Of a DNA stretch of 64,000 nucleotides, positions 18,987 through 28,938 are shown piece by piece. This DNA comes from Amoebophrya sp. A120. Its lineage: Eukaryota > Sar > Dinophyceae > Syndiniales > Amoebophryaceae. Below the pieces are notes generated by a model that was not told where the DNA came from, did no database searches, and was given only the letters and a program-made list of their open reading frames with translations. The translations under genes were made by a program, and so were the position numbers. The stretch lies in assembly GCA_905178155.1 (NCBI GenBank), contig CAJINV010000001.1, positions 9,073,865 to 9,137,864 of the forward strand, given 5' to 3'. Numbering within the stretch: the first letter of the stretch is position 1; the number at the start of each line of letters is the position of its first letter.

Positions 18987-21900
18987 CTAACCGCCGCCTG
19001 CATCTCCTCCCGCCATTCCGTCCAAGGACGGGGTTCCCAGCGTCCACGAGAAGTGGTCGACCGGTTCGAAGGACCGGTATGGCACGGGCATGAACCCCGG
19101 CTCGTACCCGGGTTTGTCTGCCACCTGGTACACCCAGTACCCCGCAAAGTCCAAATCAGTGTCCAAAACGTCGGCGTAGTCGGGCGTCAGGAAGAATTCG
19201 TCGTACCAGGCCTCCGGCGGCTTCACCGGGTTCAGGTGCCCTTCTTGTTCGCCCTCCATGCGCTTGCGCATGTCCGCCACGATGACCGAGTGCTTGGTCC
19301 GCACCTGGCGCAGCACCCGCTGCACCTGCCACTCCTTGAACTCGAGCCGGAACTCCGTCATGTACTGGAGGGCCGCCCGCGGCAGCGGCACCAGAAAAAA
19401 GGTCTTCGGGCCGGTGCCGCCCAGGGTCCAGAACGGCCCCGCGACCAGGTCCCGGCGGATCCGCAGGTGCGGGGTCCACGTGTCCATCGGCGACAAATGG
19501 TCTCCGGCCACTTTGGGTTTCCAACACAACCGGTGGAACGCCGAGCTCCGCCCCCGCGGCACGAGCGCGCTCTGTGGCAAGGGGGCCTCGTTGCACTTCT
19601 CCTCGCCCAGATTGGAACGCGCGCTGTTCAGAGACACCTCCTTCCCGGGGGGCTTGGGGTGCGGCGCGAACAGCGGCCAATCCAGCATCTCGTCCGGTCT
19701 CGGTTCCTTCAGCGCGCCCGACCCGAACGCGGACCCCGCGAACGTCAGACCCGCGTCGCGCGGGCTCTGCTGACGCCGGATGCGCCATCCCGTGACGATG
19801 TTCGGAATGCCGTCCTTGACCAGGTAGTACGCAAAGCTGGCCTGGTCCAGCAGCACGTCGCCTTTCGTTTTCGTGACCAGCTTTCGTACCTCCTGCCCGC
19901 GGGCGGCCTGCACCAGCCGCAGCTTCTGGTAGTAGCTCAACGAGTGCTTGCGCATTTTCTCCTGTGCCTCCGGCGAGTCGACGGCACCCTCTTCGGCCTC
20001 AAACACGTAGTTGTGCAGTCCCTCCTGCAGCGTCGGGTTGCCCGAGGTTGCGGAGTCGCGCAGCATGCCCTTTTTGTGCGCGACAACGCTCGCGAACCAG
20101 TCCTGCATGCGGGTGCCGTCTTCTGCGCGAACCTGCTTGGCAAACCGCGGGTCGATGGACGTGAGTGCGGGAACGAGCGTCTTCTCCCATAGCGTGTTGC
20201 GCTGCAACACCGAAACACTTTTGTCCACCAGCTCGAACGCAAAGGGAAAGCCAAAGGATTCTTTCTTTTTGTCGTTGTTGTTTCCAGCACCGGGCTGGTT
20301 GTCATTGTTGTCCTGCTGCTGCTGCTGCTGTCTTTGCACTGGTGAGCCCTCCAGCGTCATGCGCTGGCTGATTACGCGCTGCGCGGCCTCCAGCCCGCCC
20401 AGATTCTGGATGAACACCGCCACGTCCGCGGCTTCTTCCTCATCTAGCGCCCGCTGCCTTGCATCACCCACCACCGACTGCTGGGCCGCCCGCCTCTGGT
20501 CCTGAAGCGGAAAGACGCCTTCAACGCCGCCGTAACCCGCGGCCTTGTGCACATCGTATTCCAAGATTGCTTTCGCCTTCCCCGCGACCTTCGTCGCATC
20601 GCACCAATCCGGCTTGGGAGTCGCGTTCGCGTGGAACACCGTCGGCCCGGCACCGGTGCATTTCTCTTCGTACAGCTTCACGGCCTTGTAGGTCTTGGCG
20701 ACCCAGGTTTCCCACTCCTTCTTGCCGCTCGCGAAAACTTTTGCGAGTGCGGCCACGGAGGGCTGGGTGGCTGGGTACTGGGCCAGTTCGAAGGACGAGA
20801 TTTCCGGTTTCGCGGCTTGCTGTTCGTAGATGGTGGCCAGCGTGTCGTAGGGCGAAGCTGGCTCGGCAGCGTTGCCGGGCCCCTGCTGCTCCTGCTGCTG
20901 CATCCCGGGCACGATGACGCAAAAGTAGTAGACAACCGCGAACACGCCCCCTGCAAGTAGCACGAACACGCCGCCGGCGATCCACCAGAACAACGACGCT
21001 TGCCACCACGGCGGGGCGTCCCCAGCACCGTCCTCCTTGTTGTCCAGCTCATCGAGCTTCGCCTGCAACTTCACGGCCATTTCCATCGTCATCGCCTTGC
21101 CGGCCGGCTCGGTCAAAATCGCAAACTCTGCTTCCTCCAGCGGCACTGCCGCACCAGTCGCTGCGCCGTCCTGCGACGAGGTTGCGTGCGTGGGCGCCAC
21201 GTTCGTCTGCGCGCACGAAGAACTCCCGTCCACCGCCGCGACTTTCGACGCACCCCCGCCGACAAGGACCTTCGCCTTGTTGTAATGAAAGTAGGGGTAA
21301 TCGAGCGGCTTCAGGTTCTTTTTTGAAAAGTCGAGCTTCCACGAATCCTCTTTCCATTTCTGCCGTTTCGATTTCGACGCATTTATGTTGCCCACCGACG
21401 CTTCCGAATCCGAGGAGCAGAGAGTGGACGCCGCTTTCACGTGGTCCGCGACCACCGTCTGGCACAGGTTCTCGATCCGCAACCGCAGCACATCCTTTTC
21501 CGGCGGAACGGTGTCGGAGGAGAACTGCAACTGGGCTCCGTGCGCCGTGACGGCCTGGGCCAGGGAGGGAAACAGGATGTCGCGCACGAACCGATCGAGC
21601 AGGTCCAGCCCGAAGGCGCAGGCCTGCTCGCGGGTCGGGGTCTGCGGGCAGCAGACGGTGGGGATGCCAAAAGATTCGAGCACCTTGCCGACCGTGAGGG
21701 TGTGGCAGCCCAGCAGGACCACCAGCGACGGCAGCGAGTGCTTCTCGCCGCGGGACTCCACCAGCTCGCGCAGGAAGAGGTTCAGGTCCCGCGCCAGCAC
21801 GGGCTCTTGGCTGCCCAGCTTCAGTCCGCGGTTCAGAAACTCCTGGCCCTGCGTGTGCCCGAAATAGTACCACACGTCCGGCCGGTCGCCCAGCACCTTG

Positions 21901-24713
21901 TCCTTCCACCCACTCCAGGTGTAGGCCGCGTCAATCTTCACGTCCAGTGCGCTGTCGCGCTCCTCGAACCACTGGCGTACGTCCTCCTCGTGGTGGTCTA
22001 GCAAAATGTCGCGGCTCACGTTGTCGCCCCGCTCGCCGTTCAGAAGCAAAATCTTCGGCTCGCGCAGCCGCACCGGCTGCGACTCCGCGGACAGCCGCGA
22101 AAACAGCGCGCTGTCCTCAGATGTTGACAGCATCGAAGTCATAGCTACTGGCGCAACAATCCCTCCCGGATTCACATCCACGCCCGCCTGAGCGAAAGCT
22201 TCCGGCAGCACCGAGAAAGCGGCCTTCATTTCCAGCTTCGCGGGCTCGTCCGACAGGCACCCGCCCAGAGCCTTGTTAACCCGCACCAGGTAGCCTTCCA
22301 AGGCCTCCTTCCCGTCTTCCAGAAATTGCTGCTTTTTCCCGATGGAGGCGGTTTGCAACGCTGGACTCATCGTCTGCCGACTCAAGCCGTTCGAGGAGGA
22401 GGTGTCGTCGCAGCTGCTGCTGTGGCAGGACGAAGTGTCCGAGGAGATCCCCAGCCGCTGCTTTGCGAGCGACAACGACAGCAGGGACTCGTGGGTCAGC
22501 CGCAAGCCGCCCGGCACTCCCTCCTCGACGAGCACGCGGCCGTGCAGCGTCGGCAGAAAGTACTTGGCGCACACCAGTTCGTTGGTGCCCACGTCGAAGG
22601 ACAACTCCCAGTGCATCCGGGGCACGTACCGCTCAAACTTCGCGTATCCCGGTCCGAGGTGGCGCAACACCGTGCCGTCCGCCTCCAAGGCCCGCTGCAC
22701 GAACGACATCAGCAACATCATGCGCGCGCGGTCCGCACAGACCTTCTCCTTCGTGGTCGCGAACAGAGCGGCTTTGTGCTCGTTCCGCAAAATTGCCCCC
22801 TGCTCCACGCACTTCCGGTTGCAGGTGCGCCCGCACACGGCCAACTTGTGCGAGACCTCTTTCATGGTGGCGCGAACCTGTGGTCGATTCGAAGTAGAAC
22901 CTCGTGCGTCGCGGCAGATCAGTTCCGGGGCAGTTGTAGCAGTAGTAGTACCATTACCAACATCCTGCTGTTGTATCAGTAACCCACTGCTGGAACAATT
23001 GTCGATCTCCACTACGACCTTCGTCGACTTTCGGATCGCGTTGGACAGTCCCAAAGCCTCCTGCAGGTCTCGAACCTTCGCCAATTCGCACCCGCGTTTC
23101 ACAAAATCAGTAATGTCCACCGACCACTTGTTGTTGGGGCGCGTGATGGAACTACTAGAAACCTGCTGTGTGGAAGTGCTGGGGGCTCGGTTCGTCAACA
23201 TTCCGTGCGAGCCAGAGCTTTGGTGCTGGTCAAAGCTGTAAGCAGCAATTGATTGCAGCTCCTCTCCCGACGAGCCCCGACGGTTTGGAGAATTGTTGCT
23301 GCCGGAACTACTGAAACTAGTGGAGTGCGACAGTAGCGGGTCGAACGCGGTCGCAGCGTCCACTACATTCGCCTGCTGCCGTTCCTCGCTCGACAGAAAT
23401 CCCAGCAAGTGGTAAATCTCGTGCAACACGGCGTTCGTGAATTCCGGCGTGGTCGAGACTAGATCCTGGAGAATAGCCAGCTGCGCGATCAGCCGAAACT
23501 TTTTGATAACGGTATCATTTGACGTCTGTCCGTCGAAGGAAGTTGCAGGATCCCCGTGTTGGGTGGGATTTGGATTTCCCGGGTCTGATAGTAACCGCGG
23601 CTGCTCCAGCCGAATGTCGAAAACTTTCTTGCTGGTGCTTTTCTCCAATGAGAACATAAAGTCGAAAAGGGAAACGCGTTGCTGCGGAAGGCTTCGGGGC
23701 GAAAACCCGGCTCCGTCGTCCAGGGAGACCAACCACTCGAGGCAACCGCAGTCGAAATTTAGATGCGCGGCCGCATCGGGCGCTGCCTCGGTACTAGCGG
23801 CCCGTTGTTGATGGTCCCCGTTTTCAAAGAAGCGCACAACAACTGACGCGTCGTCGAATTCGCAACCCAAAACCTGCGTCGCAAATTTGCGCAGCCGCGG
23901 GAGGACGACATTCGACCGAATCTGCTCGAGCAAGGCTCTTTTTTCCAGGGTGAAAAGCGGCGCCGGAAGGTTCCGGAACCGCACACGCACATGGTTCGTA
24001 TCCCGCATCTCGAGGTTGGCAAGGCTATGCTCGATGTGCATCGGTGGAAGCACGACATTGTGCGGATTCAAAATCTTCCGGGTCTCCTCTGCGTCAAAAT
24101 CATTGAAATCAGGCCCATGCGCGTAGCCATTATAGCCAGCATCCGCTCCGTCCCGAGCTCCAGTGGGGCTTTGGCTCACAGTCGTGCCTGTCGTCGTAGG
24201 GCTTAAAAGCTGGGGTTGCTGCGGGTGCTTGGGTTGCTCGTCCATCCACTCTAGCAACACCCGCACTAAACACTGTTGAGACGTAATCGGCACGCCGTTA
24301 TTGACAACTACTTGTGATGAAAAGTTTCCCTGGTTCGCTTGATGGTTTCCTTGAAACGGCGTGATGGTTGGCTGCAGGCGCCCGTTCTCAAGCACCCCTT
24401 GACTGAGCAATGTCATGTAGTTCGCAATCACGTGGTCAACTGGCACTCCCGCCGCCGGTCTGCCACCAAAACTTTCTGCCTGCGGAAGGCTGTGCAGTGG
24501 TTCCGCGGCCATCGGAGCAAAGTTGTCTTGCTGCGACGCAGCAAAAGGCTGATGATGAAAAGGCAGATGCTGCCCGTGTTGACTTCCATGTCCGAACGTA
24601 GCAGCTTGCAGCACCTGATGCTGCTGGTGTGCATCCGTGCTACCCACGACGCTGCTGTCGTTCATCATCATCTCGAAATTGTGTCGAGTGAAGAGAGAGC
24701 TAAATGATTGCAA
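18987..24713 (-). CDS. Large membrane protein with CHAT/caspase-like domain, paralog A
   Basis: A single open exon of 1,908 residues. The N-terminus is Gln/His/Asn-rich, with DHVIANYMTLLSQ near its start, a motif shared with the paralog at 28939-34050. A region NPHNVVLPPMHIEH ... VRFRNLPAPLFTLEKRALLEQ is conserved in both, as is a cysteine cluster CGRTCNRKC. The central block runs ILLLNGERGDNVSRD, WYYFGHTQGQEFLNRGLKL and SLVVLLGCHTLTVGKVLESF, ending in IPTVCCPQTP. His-953 and Cys-1003 fall where the catalytic dyad of CHAT and other caspase-fold peptidases lies (GH...G, then hydrophobic strand plus Cys, about 50 residues apart). A single transmembrane helix follows at about residues 1241-1266. 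A C-terminal half of some 640 residues, poor in known motifs, lies on the other side of the membrane. Peptidase activity is inference; the paralogy and layout are seen. Confidence 0.88.
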   Translation of the reverse strand: MQSFSSLFTRHNFEMMMNDSSVVGSTDAHQQHQVLQAATFGHGSQHGQHLPFHHQPFAASQQDNFAPMAAEPLHSLPQAESFGGRPAAGVPVDHVIANYMTLLSQGVLENGRLQPTITPFQGNHQANQGNFSSQVVVNNGVPITSQQCLVRVLLEWMDEQPKHPQQPQLLSPTTTGTTVSQSPTGARDGADAGYNGYAHGPDFNDFDAEETRKILNPHNVVLPPMHIEHSLANLEMRDTNHVRVRFRNLPAPLFTLEKRALLEQIRSNVVLPRLRKFATQVLGCEFDDASVVVRFFENGDHQQRAASTEAAPDAAAHLNFDCGCLEWLVSLDDGAGFSPRSLPQQRVSLFDFMFSLEKSTSKKVFDIRLEQPRLLSDPGNPNPTQHGDPATSFDGQTSNDTVIKKFRLIAQLAILQDLVSTTPEFTNAVLHEIYHLLGFLSSEERQQANVVDAATAFDPLLSHSTSFSSSGSNNSPNRRGSSGEELQSIAAYSFDQHQSSGSHGMLTNRAPSTSTQQVSSSSITRPNNKWSVDITDFVKRGCELAKVRDLQEALGLSNAIRKSTKVVVEIDNCSSSGLLIQQQDVGNGTTTATTAPELICRDARGSTSNRPQVRATMKEVSHKLAVCGRTCNRKCVEQGAILRNEHKAALFATTKEKVCADRARMMLLMSFVQRALEADGTVLRHLGPGYAKFERYVPRMHWELSFDVGTNELVCAKYFLPTLHGRVLVEEGVPGGLRLTHESLLSLSLAKQRLGISSDTSSCHSSSCDDTSSSNGLSRQTMSPALQTASIGKKQQFLEDGKEALEGYLVRVNKALGGCLSDEPAKLEMKAAFSVLPEAFAQAGVDVNPGGIVAPVAMTSMLSTSEDSALFSRLSAESQPVRLREPKILLLNGERGDNVSRDILLDHHEEDVRQWFEERDSALDVKIDAAYTWSGWKDKVLGDRPDVWYYFGHTQGQEFLNRGLKLGSQEPVLARDLNLFLRELVESRGEKHSLPSLVVLLGCHTLTVGKVLESFGIPTVCCPQTPTREQACAFGLDLLDRFVRDILFPSLAQAVTAHGAQLQFSSDTVPPEKDVLRLRIENLCQTVVADHVKAASTLCSSDSEASVGNINASKSKRQKWKEDSWKLDFSKKNLKPLDYPYFHYNKAKVLVGGGASKVAAVDGSSSCAQTNVAPTHATSSQDGAATGAAVPLEEAEFAILTEPAGKAMTMEMAVKLQAKLDELDNKEDGAGDAPPWWQASLFWWIAGGVFVLLAGGVFAVVYYFCVIVPGMQQQEQQGPGNAAEPASPYDTLATIYEQQAAKPEISSFELAQYPATQPSVAALAKVFASGKKEWETWVAKTYKAVKLYEEKCTGAGPTVFHANATPKPDWCDATKVAGKAKAILEYDVHKAAGYGGVEGVFPLQDQRRAAQQSVVGDARQRALDEEEAADVAVFIQNLGGLEAAQRVISQRMTLEGSPVQRQQQQQQDNNDNQPGAGNNNDKKKESFGFPFAFELVDKSVSVLQRNTLWEKTLVPALTSIDPRFAKQVRAEDGTRMQDWFASVVAHKKGMLRDSATSGNPTLQEGLHNYVFEAEEGAVDSPEAQEKMRKHSLSYYQKLRLVQAARGQEVRKLVTKTKGDVLLDQASFAYYLVKDGIPNIVTGWRIRRQQSPRDAGLTFAGSAFGSGALKEPRPDEMLDWPLFAPHPKPPGKEVSLNSARSNLGEEKCNEAPLPQSALVPRGRSSAFHRLCWKPKVAGDHLSPMDTWTPHLRIRRDLVAGPFWTLGGTGPKTFFLVPLPRAALQYMTEFRLEFKEWQVQRVLRQVRTKHSVIVADMRKRMEGEQEGHLNPVKPPEAWYDEFFLTPDYADVLDTDLDFAGYWVYQVADKPGYEPGFMPVPYRSFEPVDHFSWTLGTPSLDGMAGGDAGGG

Positions 24714-25836
24714 TTCCTGTTCCCCGAGAATTAGTATTATATAAATTCACATTCCTGGCGCAATTCACCCAACGAGCGAAAGCGCGCGGAAACGATGATA
24801 ATCGAAGGCAGTGCTGACGCGCGCTGCAGTCCTCGTCGCGGGACGCCCTGCGACGGTCACACTGGCGAGCAAGAAGAGAACCCGGCCGGCACAGCGAGCT
24901 ACAAGTAGCAAGCCGCGCGAGCCAAGCTCTCAAACCCCACAGAGCCACGCCCCGGACGTGAAGGTGGGCCAAGCCGTGGAACACGACATGGCCCACCGAA
25001 CATCTTCCCCAAATGTGACTCAACGGGGCGGCCTGGCTCTGTCGGTGCAGAGATCCAGGCGCGCGGGGCTGTGTTGTAGCTAGGTAGCGAGCACGTGGGA
25101 AACGCGCCGGGGTAGGGCACCGCCGTGGAGCCCGGAACCCGGGCGACGCAGCGGGGTCTTGCTCCCAATCGTGACTAAGTTCCGGGAAGTTCCCGCGGGT
25201 ATGTGATCTAGCGGACGCAGCACATCGCGCTGCGACCTGTCTGAGACGCCAGGATTGGCGCTCCAAATGTAAAAAGGCAAATCAAGCGTCCCCAGGTACG
25301 CTGGATGAATCGAACGACTCTGGCTCGTGGAGCAGCAGAGAAATCCGAAACAGGAGAAGGACCTGCTAAAACTGCACCACAGCTCCTCGCCCCCACACCA
25401 ACCACTGAACCCCTCGACTGCGCTAATCACCTGCAGGCAATCAACGCCGGCGGACCGACGTCGAGGGGCGAAGGACGGAGCAACGACGCCGATAGGCTAA
25501 CGCGCTCAGCTCTCCTTCCAAGTCAGCACCCCTGATACCAAAGCACAAGCGACTCAGAGACATCCACATCGTGGACAAAACCAAGCGCCGGCGCAATGGC
25601 TACGACAAGGTATTTGCAAACCCCGAAGAGATGCAGCAACAATGTCGTGGACGCCCAACCCCGACCCAGCACCCGCAGGCGACATCATCGACGTCGCATG
25701 TGGTGCACACCAACGAATACTTGCAGCCTAGCCATGCGACTCAACAACATAACCGCCGCGCCTGCGGGGCTGTGCCTGTGGAGTTGCGCGTCCAGGTGCT
25801 GGGAGGTGTGGTGGGGAGAACGAAGCCTTCATCTCA

Positions 25837-25861
25837 CCGGCACAGCCATCGGCTGTGCCGG
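25837..25861. repeat. Perfect 11-bp stem, 3-nt loop hairpin
   Basis: CCGGCACAGCC (25837-25847), loop ATC, GGCTGTGCCGG (25851-25861). Such a tight, long, GC-rich stem would be very stable in RNA or extruded DNA. Confidence 0.85.
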
Positions 25862-26021
25862 CGTCTGTGCAACAGCAAGTCGCTTAGTAATAGTCAGCCC
25901 ATCGGGCGCCCCCCTGCCATCGGCGAGGGGGGTATGCGGGCGCGGGGTGCCCCTTGTTCGTGGGTGTTTGTCAGCGTTAGCGTGATGCTGTGCGTGTACA
26001 GTGTGTTACTCTGGCCCCGGC

Positions 26022-26038
26022 CAGTGACAACGTCACTG
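26022..26038. repeat. Perfect 7-bp stem, 3-nt loop hairpin
   Basis: CAGTGAC (26022-26028), loop AAC, GTCACTG (26032-26038). Confidence 0.8.
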
Positions 26039-26265
26039 ACCTCGCGGGCATCGCCCTAAATGGATACCAGTAGCCTTGGCCTTCGGTGGGGCTCTTCAGT
26101 AGGGGATTCCTGTCAAAGTGAAGCGCGGCGCCCCTGCTCGCGCGGCTTCATCAATGACAGGCGAGCGGCCCGCGTCCGTTTGGACGTCTGGTGGTGGTGC
26201 TACATTGCGCCTTACGATGCTAAGCGCAAAAGCACGAACCGCCCGCGACACACAGAGCGGCAGGC

Positions 26266-26285
26266 CACAGCTGTAATCAGCTGTG
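26266..26285. repeat. Perfect 8-bp stem, 4-nt loop hairpin
   Basis: CACAGCTG (26266-26273), loop TAAT, CAGCTGTG (26278-26285). Confidence 0.8.
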
Positions 26286-26581
26286 CTGTTGACCGTTGCG
26301 TGTTGCCGAATAAAGCGGCGCCAGCCATAGGCTAAGCTGCCGCCGGACGTATGCCTTTTTCGGCGTGAAGAGGCGCAGGCACTGCATCGCAGCGGCTGCA
26401 CCTCTCCACTCCCCGAGCAGTGGGACTCGCGAGAACCGCGAGCCGTCATCGACTTCTTCAAACCACCACCCGAAGATAGCCTGAAAAACAGCTGAAGCAC
26501 GCGAACTCTTTGCACTGTAAGAGCCGCGCATCGGCCATCTTCCCACCAAGACATCCTCCCCGGTCAGAAGGATATCCCAGC

Positions 26582-26598
26582 GCCCGGCTGAGCCGGGC
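26582..26598. repeat. Near-palindrome, two 8-nt arms
   Basis: GCCCGGCT (26582-26589) and AGCCGGGC (26591-26598) around a single G. Confidence 0.75.
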
Positions 26599-26636
26599 TA
26601 CATGCACGCGGCAGTGTGCACGCCGTCTACTATGTC

Positions 26637-26655
26637 CTGCTCATGGCTTGAGCAG
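26637..26655. repeat. Perfect 7-bp stem, 5-nt loop hairpin
   Basis: CTGCTCA (26637-26643), loop TGGCT, TGAGCAG (26649-26655). Confidence 0.7.
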
Positions 26656-27175
26656 TTCAATGGCGACGGAACCGCCGGAGCTCTTTCCTTGTCGTACATC
26701 GCAATGATCCACGCTAAGGATCGGCGATGCCGGAAACGACAAGGCGGAACTGCGAAGCAGAACCAGAGCGAAGGCCTGAAGCGTACAAGTACGCCTCGCT
26801 TTCTCATCGAGACACTCCTCCGTAAACTATCCACTCTCCGAGAACCGAAGAGCTGAAAAAACGCCGAGTCCAGGCAAGCCCGGACGAAGCGGAGATTCTA
26901 GATAGAGGACAGAGAACCAGCGGAAGCTGGTCGACATCGGGCAGCCAGCCCGACGTCGGAGTGTGCAACCCTCTTGCTTGATCATGTAAATTGATATAAC
27001 TGCTACGCACGACATATTGCAATGTAAAATCAAAATTGAAGTTTAAGTAGATCACTGTAGCCGGGGCGAACTGCGTATTTTTGTGTGCTTATCCTGTCGT
27101 GTTTGAATGAAGAGAAGAAGAGGAACGAAAGTAGACCCTAACTAGAGCGGGCGCGGCGCGCGAGTGGATACTTCT

Positions 27176-27293
27176 GCCCACGGGGTCCCATACGGCGAAG
27201 GCAGGAGCGCCCCCGACCTAGGGGCGCTGGATCCTGCCACCGCATGGGTGCTCCCCTAGCTGGCAATAGGTCGATCGGTCAACACCCGTGGGC
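27176..27293. other. Branched multi-helix structured element (candidate structured RNA)
   Basis: An outer 9-bp stem pairs GCCCACGGG (27176-27184) with CCCGTGGGC (27285-27293). Inside it, CCCAT and CGG pair with CCG and ATGGG, enclosing GGCAGGA (27200-27206) paired with TCCTGCC (27232-27238) and GCGCCCC (27207-27213) paired with GGGGCGC (27221-27227) around a CGACCTA loop. A third small helix, CCTA with TAGG, lies before the closing stem. The whole can be drawn as a three-way junction of 118 nt. I cannot match it to a known RNA class. The strand is undetermined. Confidence 0.6.
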
Positions 27294-28938
27294 ACCGGTT
27301 CACTGTTAACCGACTTGCGCAGCTAGCGTATACCACGTCCTAATCCTAAACCTAACAAAATACGATAGTGCCTATGCTAGATAGCTAGTTATTTCTGGTT
27401 AGTCACCTCAAAAATATAATGAAAAACAGCATGAATAATGAAAAGCATGAAGAAAGAGCCTGATTATAATTTCCTTTTTGAACTTTCATCCTTTGGATCT
27501 TCCGATCTCAGGACCTTATTATGATTGTGCATGGGGAAGAACTCAGCATAAGAAAGCGCAACTTGTAATGCATTTTTGTGATGCTGCTTTCGAGAATTGG
27601 CATTTATCCAAGAACAAAACCGGATCATGCGAGAACCAAGATTTTTGCAATACAAATTTGTGTGTGAACGTGCGAGAAAGCTCATTTATGCAACACAAAT
27701 ATATTTACGACTGAACATCGGTTTTGTCCAAAGCACATCACTTCAGAAGAATTAGTATTATACATCCTTATAGTTTACAACATAAAAGTACAAAACTACA
27801 AACATAGACAGCTTCTACTACGAATTAAATGAAAAAGAAGATGAAGGTAAAAGTAAAACCACAACTCTCACAGTTAAATTACGCGGCCGCGATTGGACTC
27901 TCCTAGTAATCAAAATCAATGTGCGACAAAGAAACCAATTCGGTATCAAAATAAACAGTACTTAAATCACAAGCAGTACTGGTCTAAGCAGGAGTCTCAC
28001 TAAACGTAATACGTTCGACCTATAGGTTGCCAACAAGCTTCGCGAGTTTCCGTTGGAGCACCCGCTACTGTGAGGGATTGAGAAAATGCGGCATCTTGTG
28101 TTTTCAACAATTTAAGTACGACAATTGTAGGTCCATTTGATGCTGAGCTTCCCCGTTACAACTTTCATTTTGCTTACAGATCTGCTAGATCCGACAGCTT
28201 CGCGTGACATTTTGATCAAACCAAGTAATTTCTCCTGATGGAACTTTTAGATTTCAAAAAGCACGAGTTTTGCACAGAACTTCGATTGGATCGTCTATTT
28301 TTCCATTTCCATGCTGGGCTTGACCATGATTTCGTAGGCACGATTTCTGCACGAGTTTTTGGAATCACGTTGTGTTCTCGCCGGCCAAAACTTTTCCGAT
28401 TTACCGACTCCTCTCCGCGACCGAAATAGAAGTAAAACAAGTAATTACACTTCGTTTTGCCGCGGCTCCGCGTGTTGCTCTGGTCCACTTCTTTCACTTA
28501 TCTTTTTTTTTCTCACTCTAGTTACTTCCAAGCTTCAATAATTCGAGCATTGTACACAGTTCTTTGAGCATCAAAATCATGCGGATTTAGGCAAAACCAC
28601 GTGGAAAAAAAAGACAAAACAACTCAATGTCATTCTCCACAGCTGCAGAAAGAGCCGCACTAGAAATGCTCAGCTTCCGCGCAATTTTTTATGATGTTGA
28701 ATTGAGTTTACTGTGTGACTGTGACTCTATGTGCGTATGTTATTTTTCGGCATGCACTAGCTAAGACGAGTAACACGATGTCGATTCACTTATGAAATGT
28801 ATGATGTCGATAATAAACTCCGTCAGGACTACTTTTTCGTTCGCCATCGGACGCGGGATGTTCTTGTGCATCACATTTCTAAAAAATATTGCGTGTTAAT
28901 CCTACAACTTTTCCACGCATGCTTCGCAGCTATCGGAC
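27294..28938. other. AT-rich intergenic spacer
   Basis: Composition switches to AT-rich after about 27300. Only short frames without coding character occur. Around 27545-27600 there are words typical of the introner interiors (AACTTGTAATGC, TTGTGATGC) but no terminal repeats or 5-bp duplication. A short CCTAA-type run lies at 27339-27356. Confidence 0.5.

Larger units (their letters stand above)
24714..27175. other. GC-rich, hairpin-rich spacer between the two CHAT-like paralogs
   Basis: About 2.5 kb with a composition unlike the AT-rich spacers elsewhere in the window. Open frames up to about 190 codons occur on both strands but overlap one another and show no domain or splice context. Short perfect inverted repeats with 1-5-nt loops are frequent (listed separately), and GCC-ATC-GGC type loops recur near 25848, 25902 and 25919. 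No rRNA, tRNA or snRNA was recognised. It could be a decayed mobile element or a structured noncoding region. Confidence 0.5.

Noticed and set aside
18912-20192. 426-codon plus-strand open frame
   Set aside because: It mirrors the GC-rich coding exon of the CHAT-like paralog A; its Arg/His/Leu-rich translation is typical of an antisense shadow.
20310-20335. CTG/CAG microsatellite-like run
   Set aside because: It encodes a poly-Gln stretch within the CHAT-like paralog A and is ordinary low-complexity coding sequence.
24714-27175. Idea that the GC-rich spacer is an rRNA, tRNA or snRNA locus
   Set aside because: No conserved core sequence of 5S, SSU, LSU, U2, U6 or SRP RNA and no tRNA cloverleaf was recognised on either strand.
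27339-27356. CCTAATCCTAAACCTAAC run resembling telomeric repeat
   Set aside because: Only three imperfect units inside spacer DNA; too short to claim an interstitial telomere.
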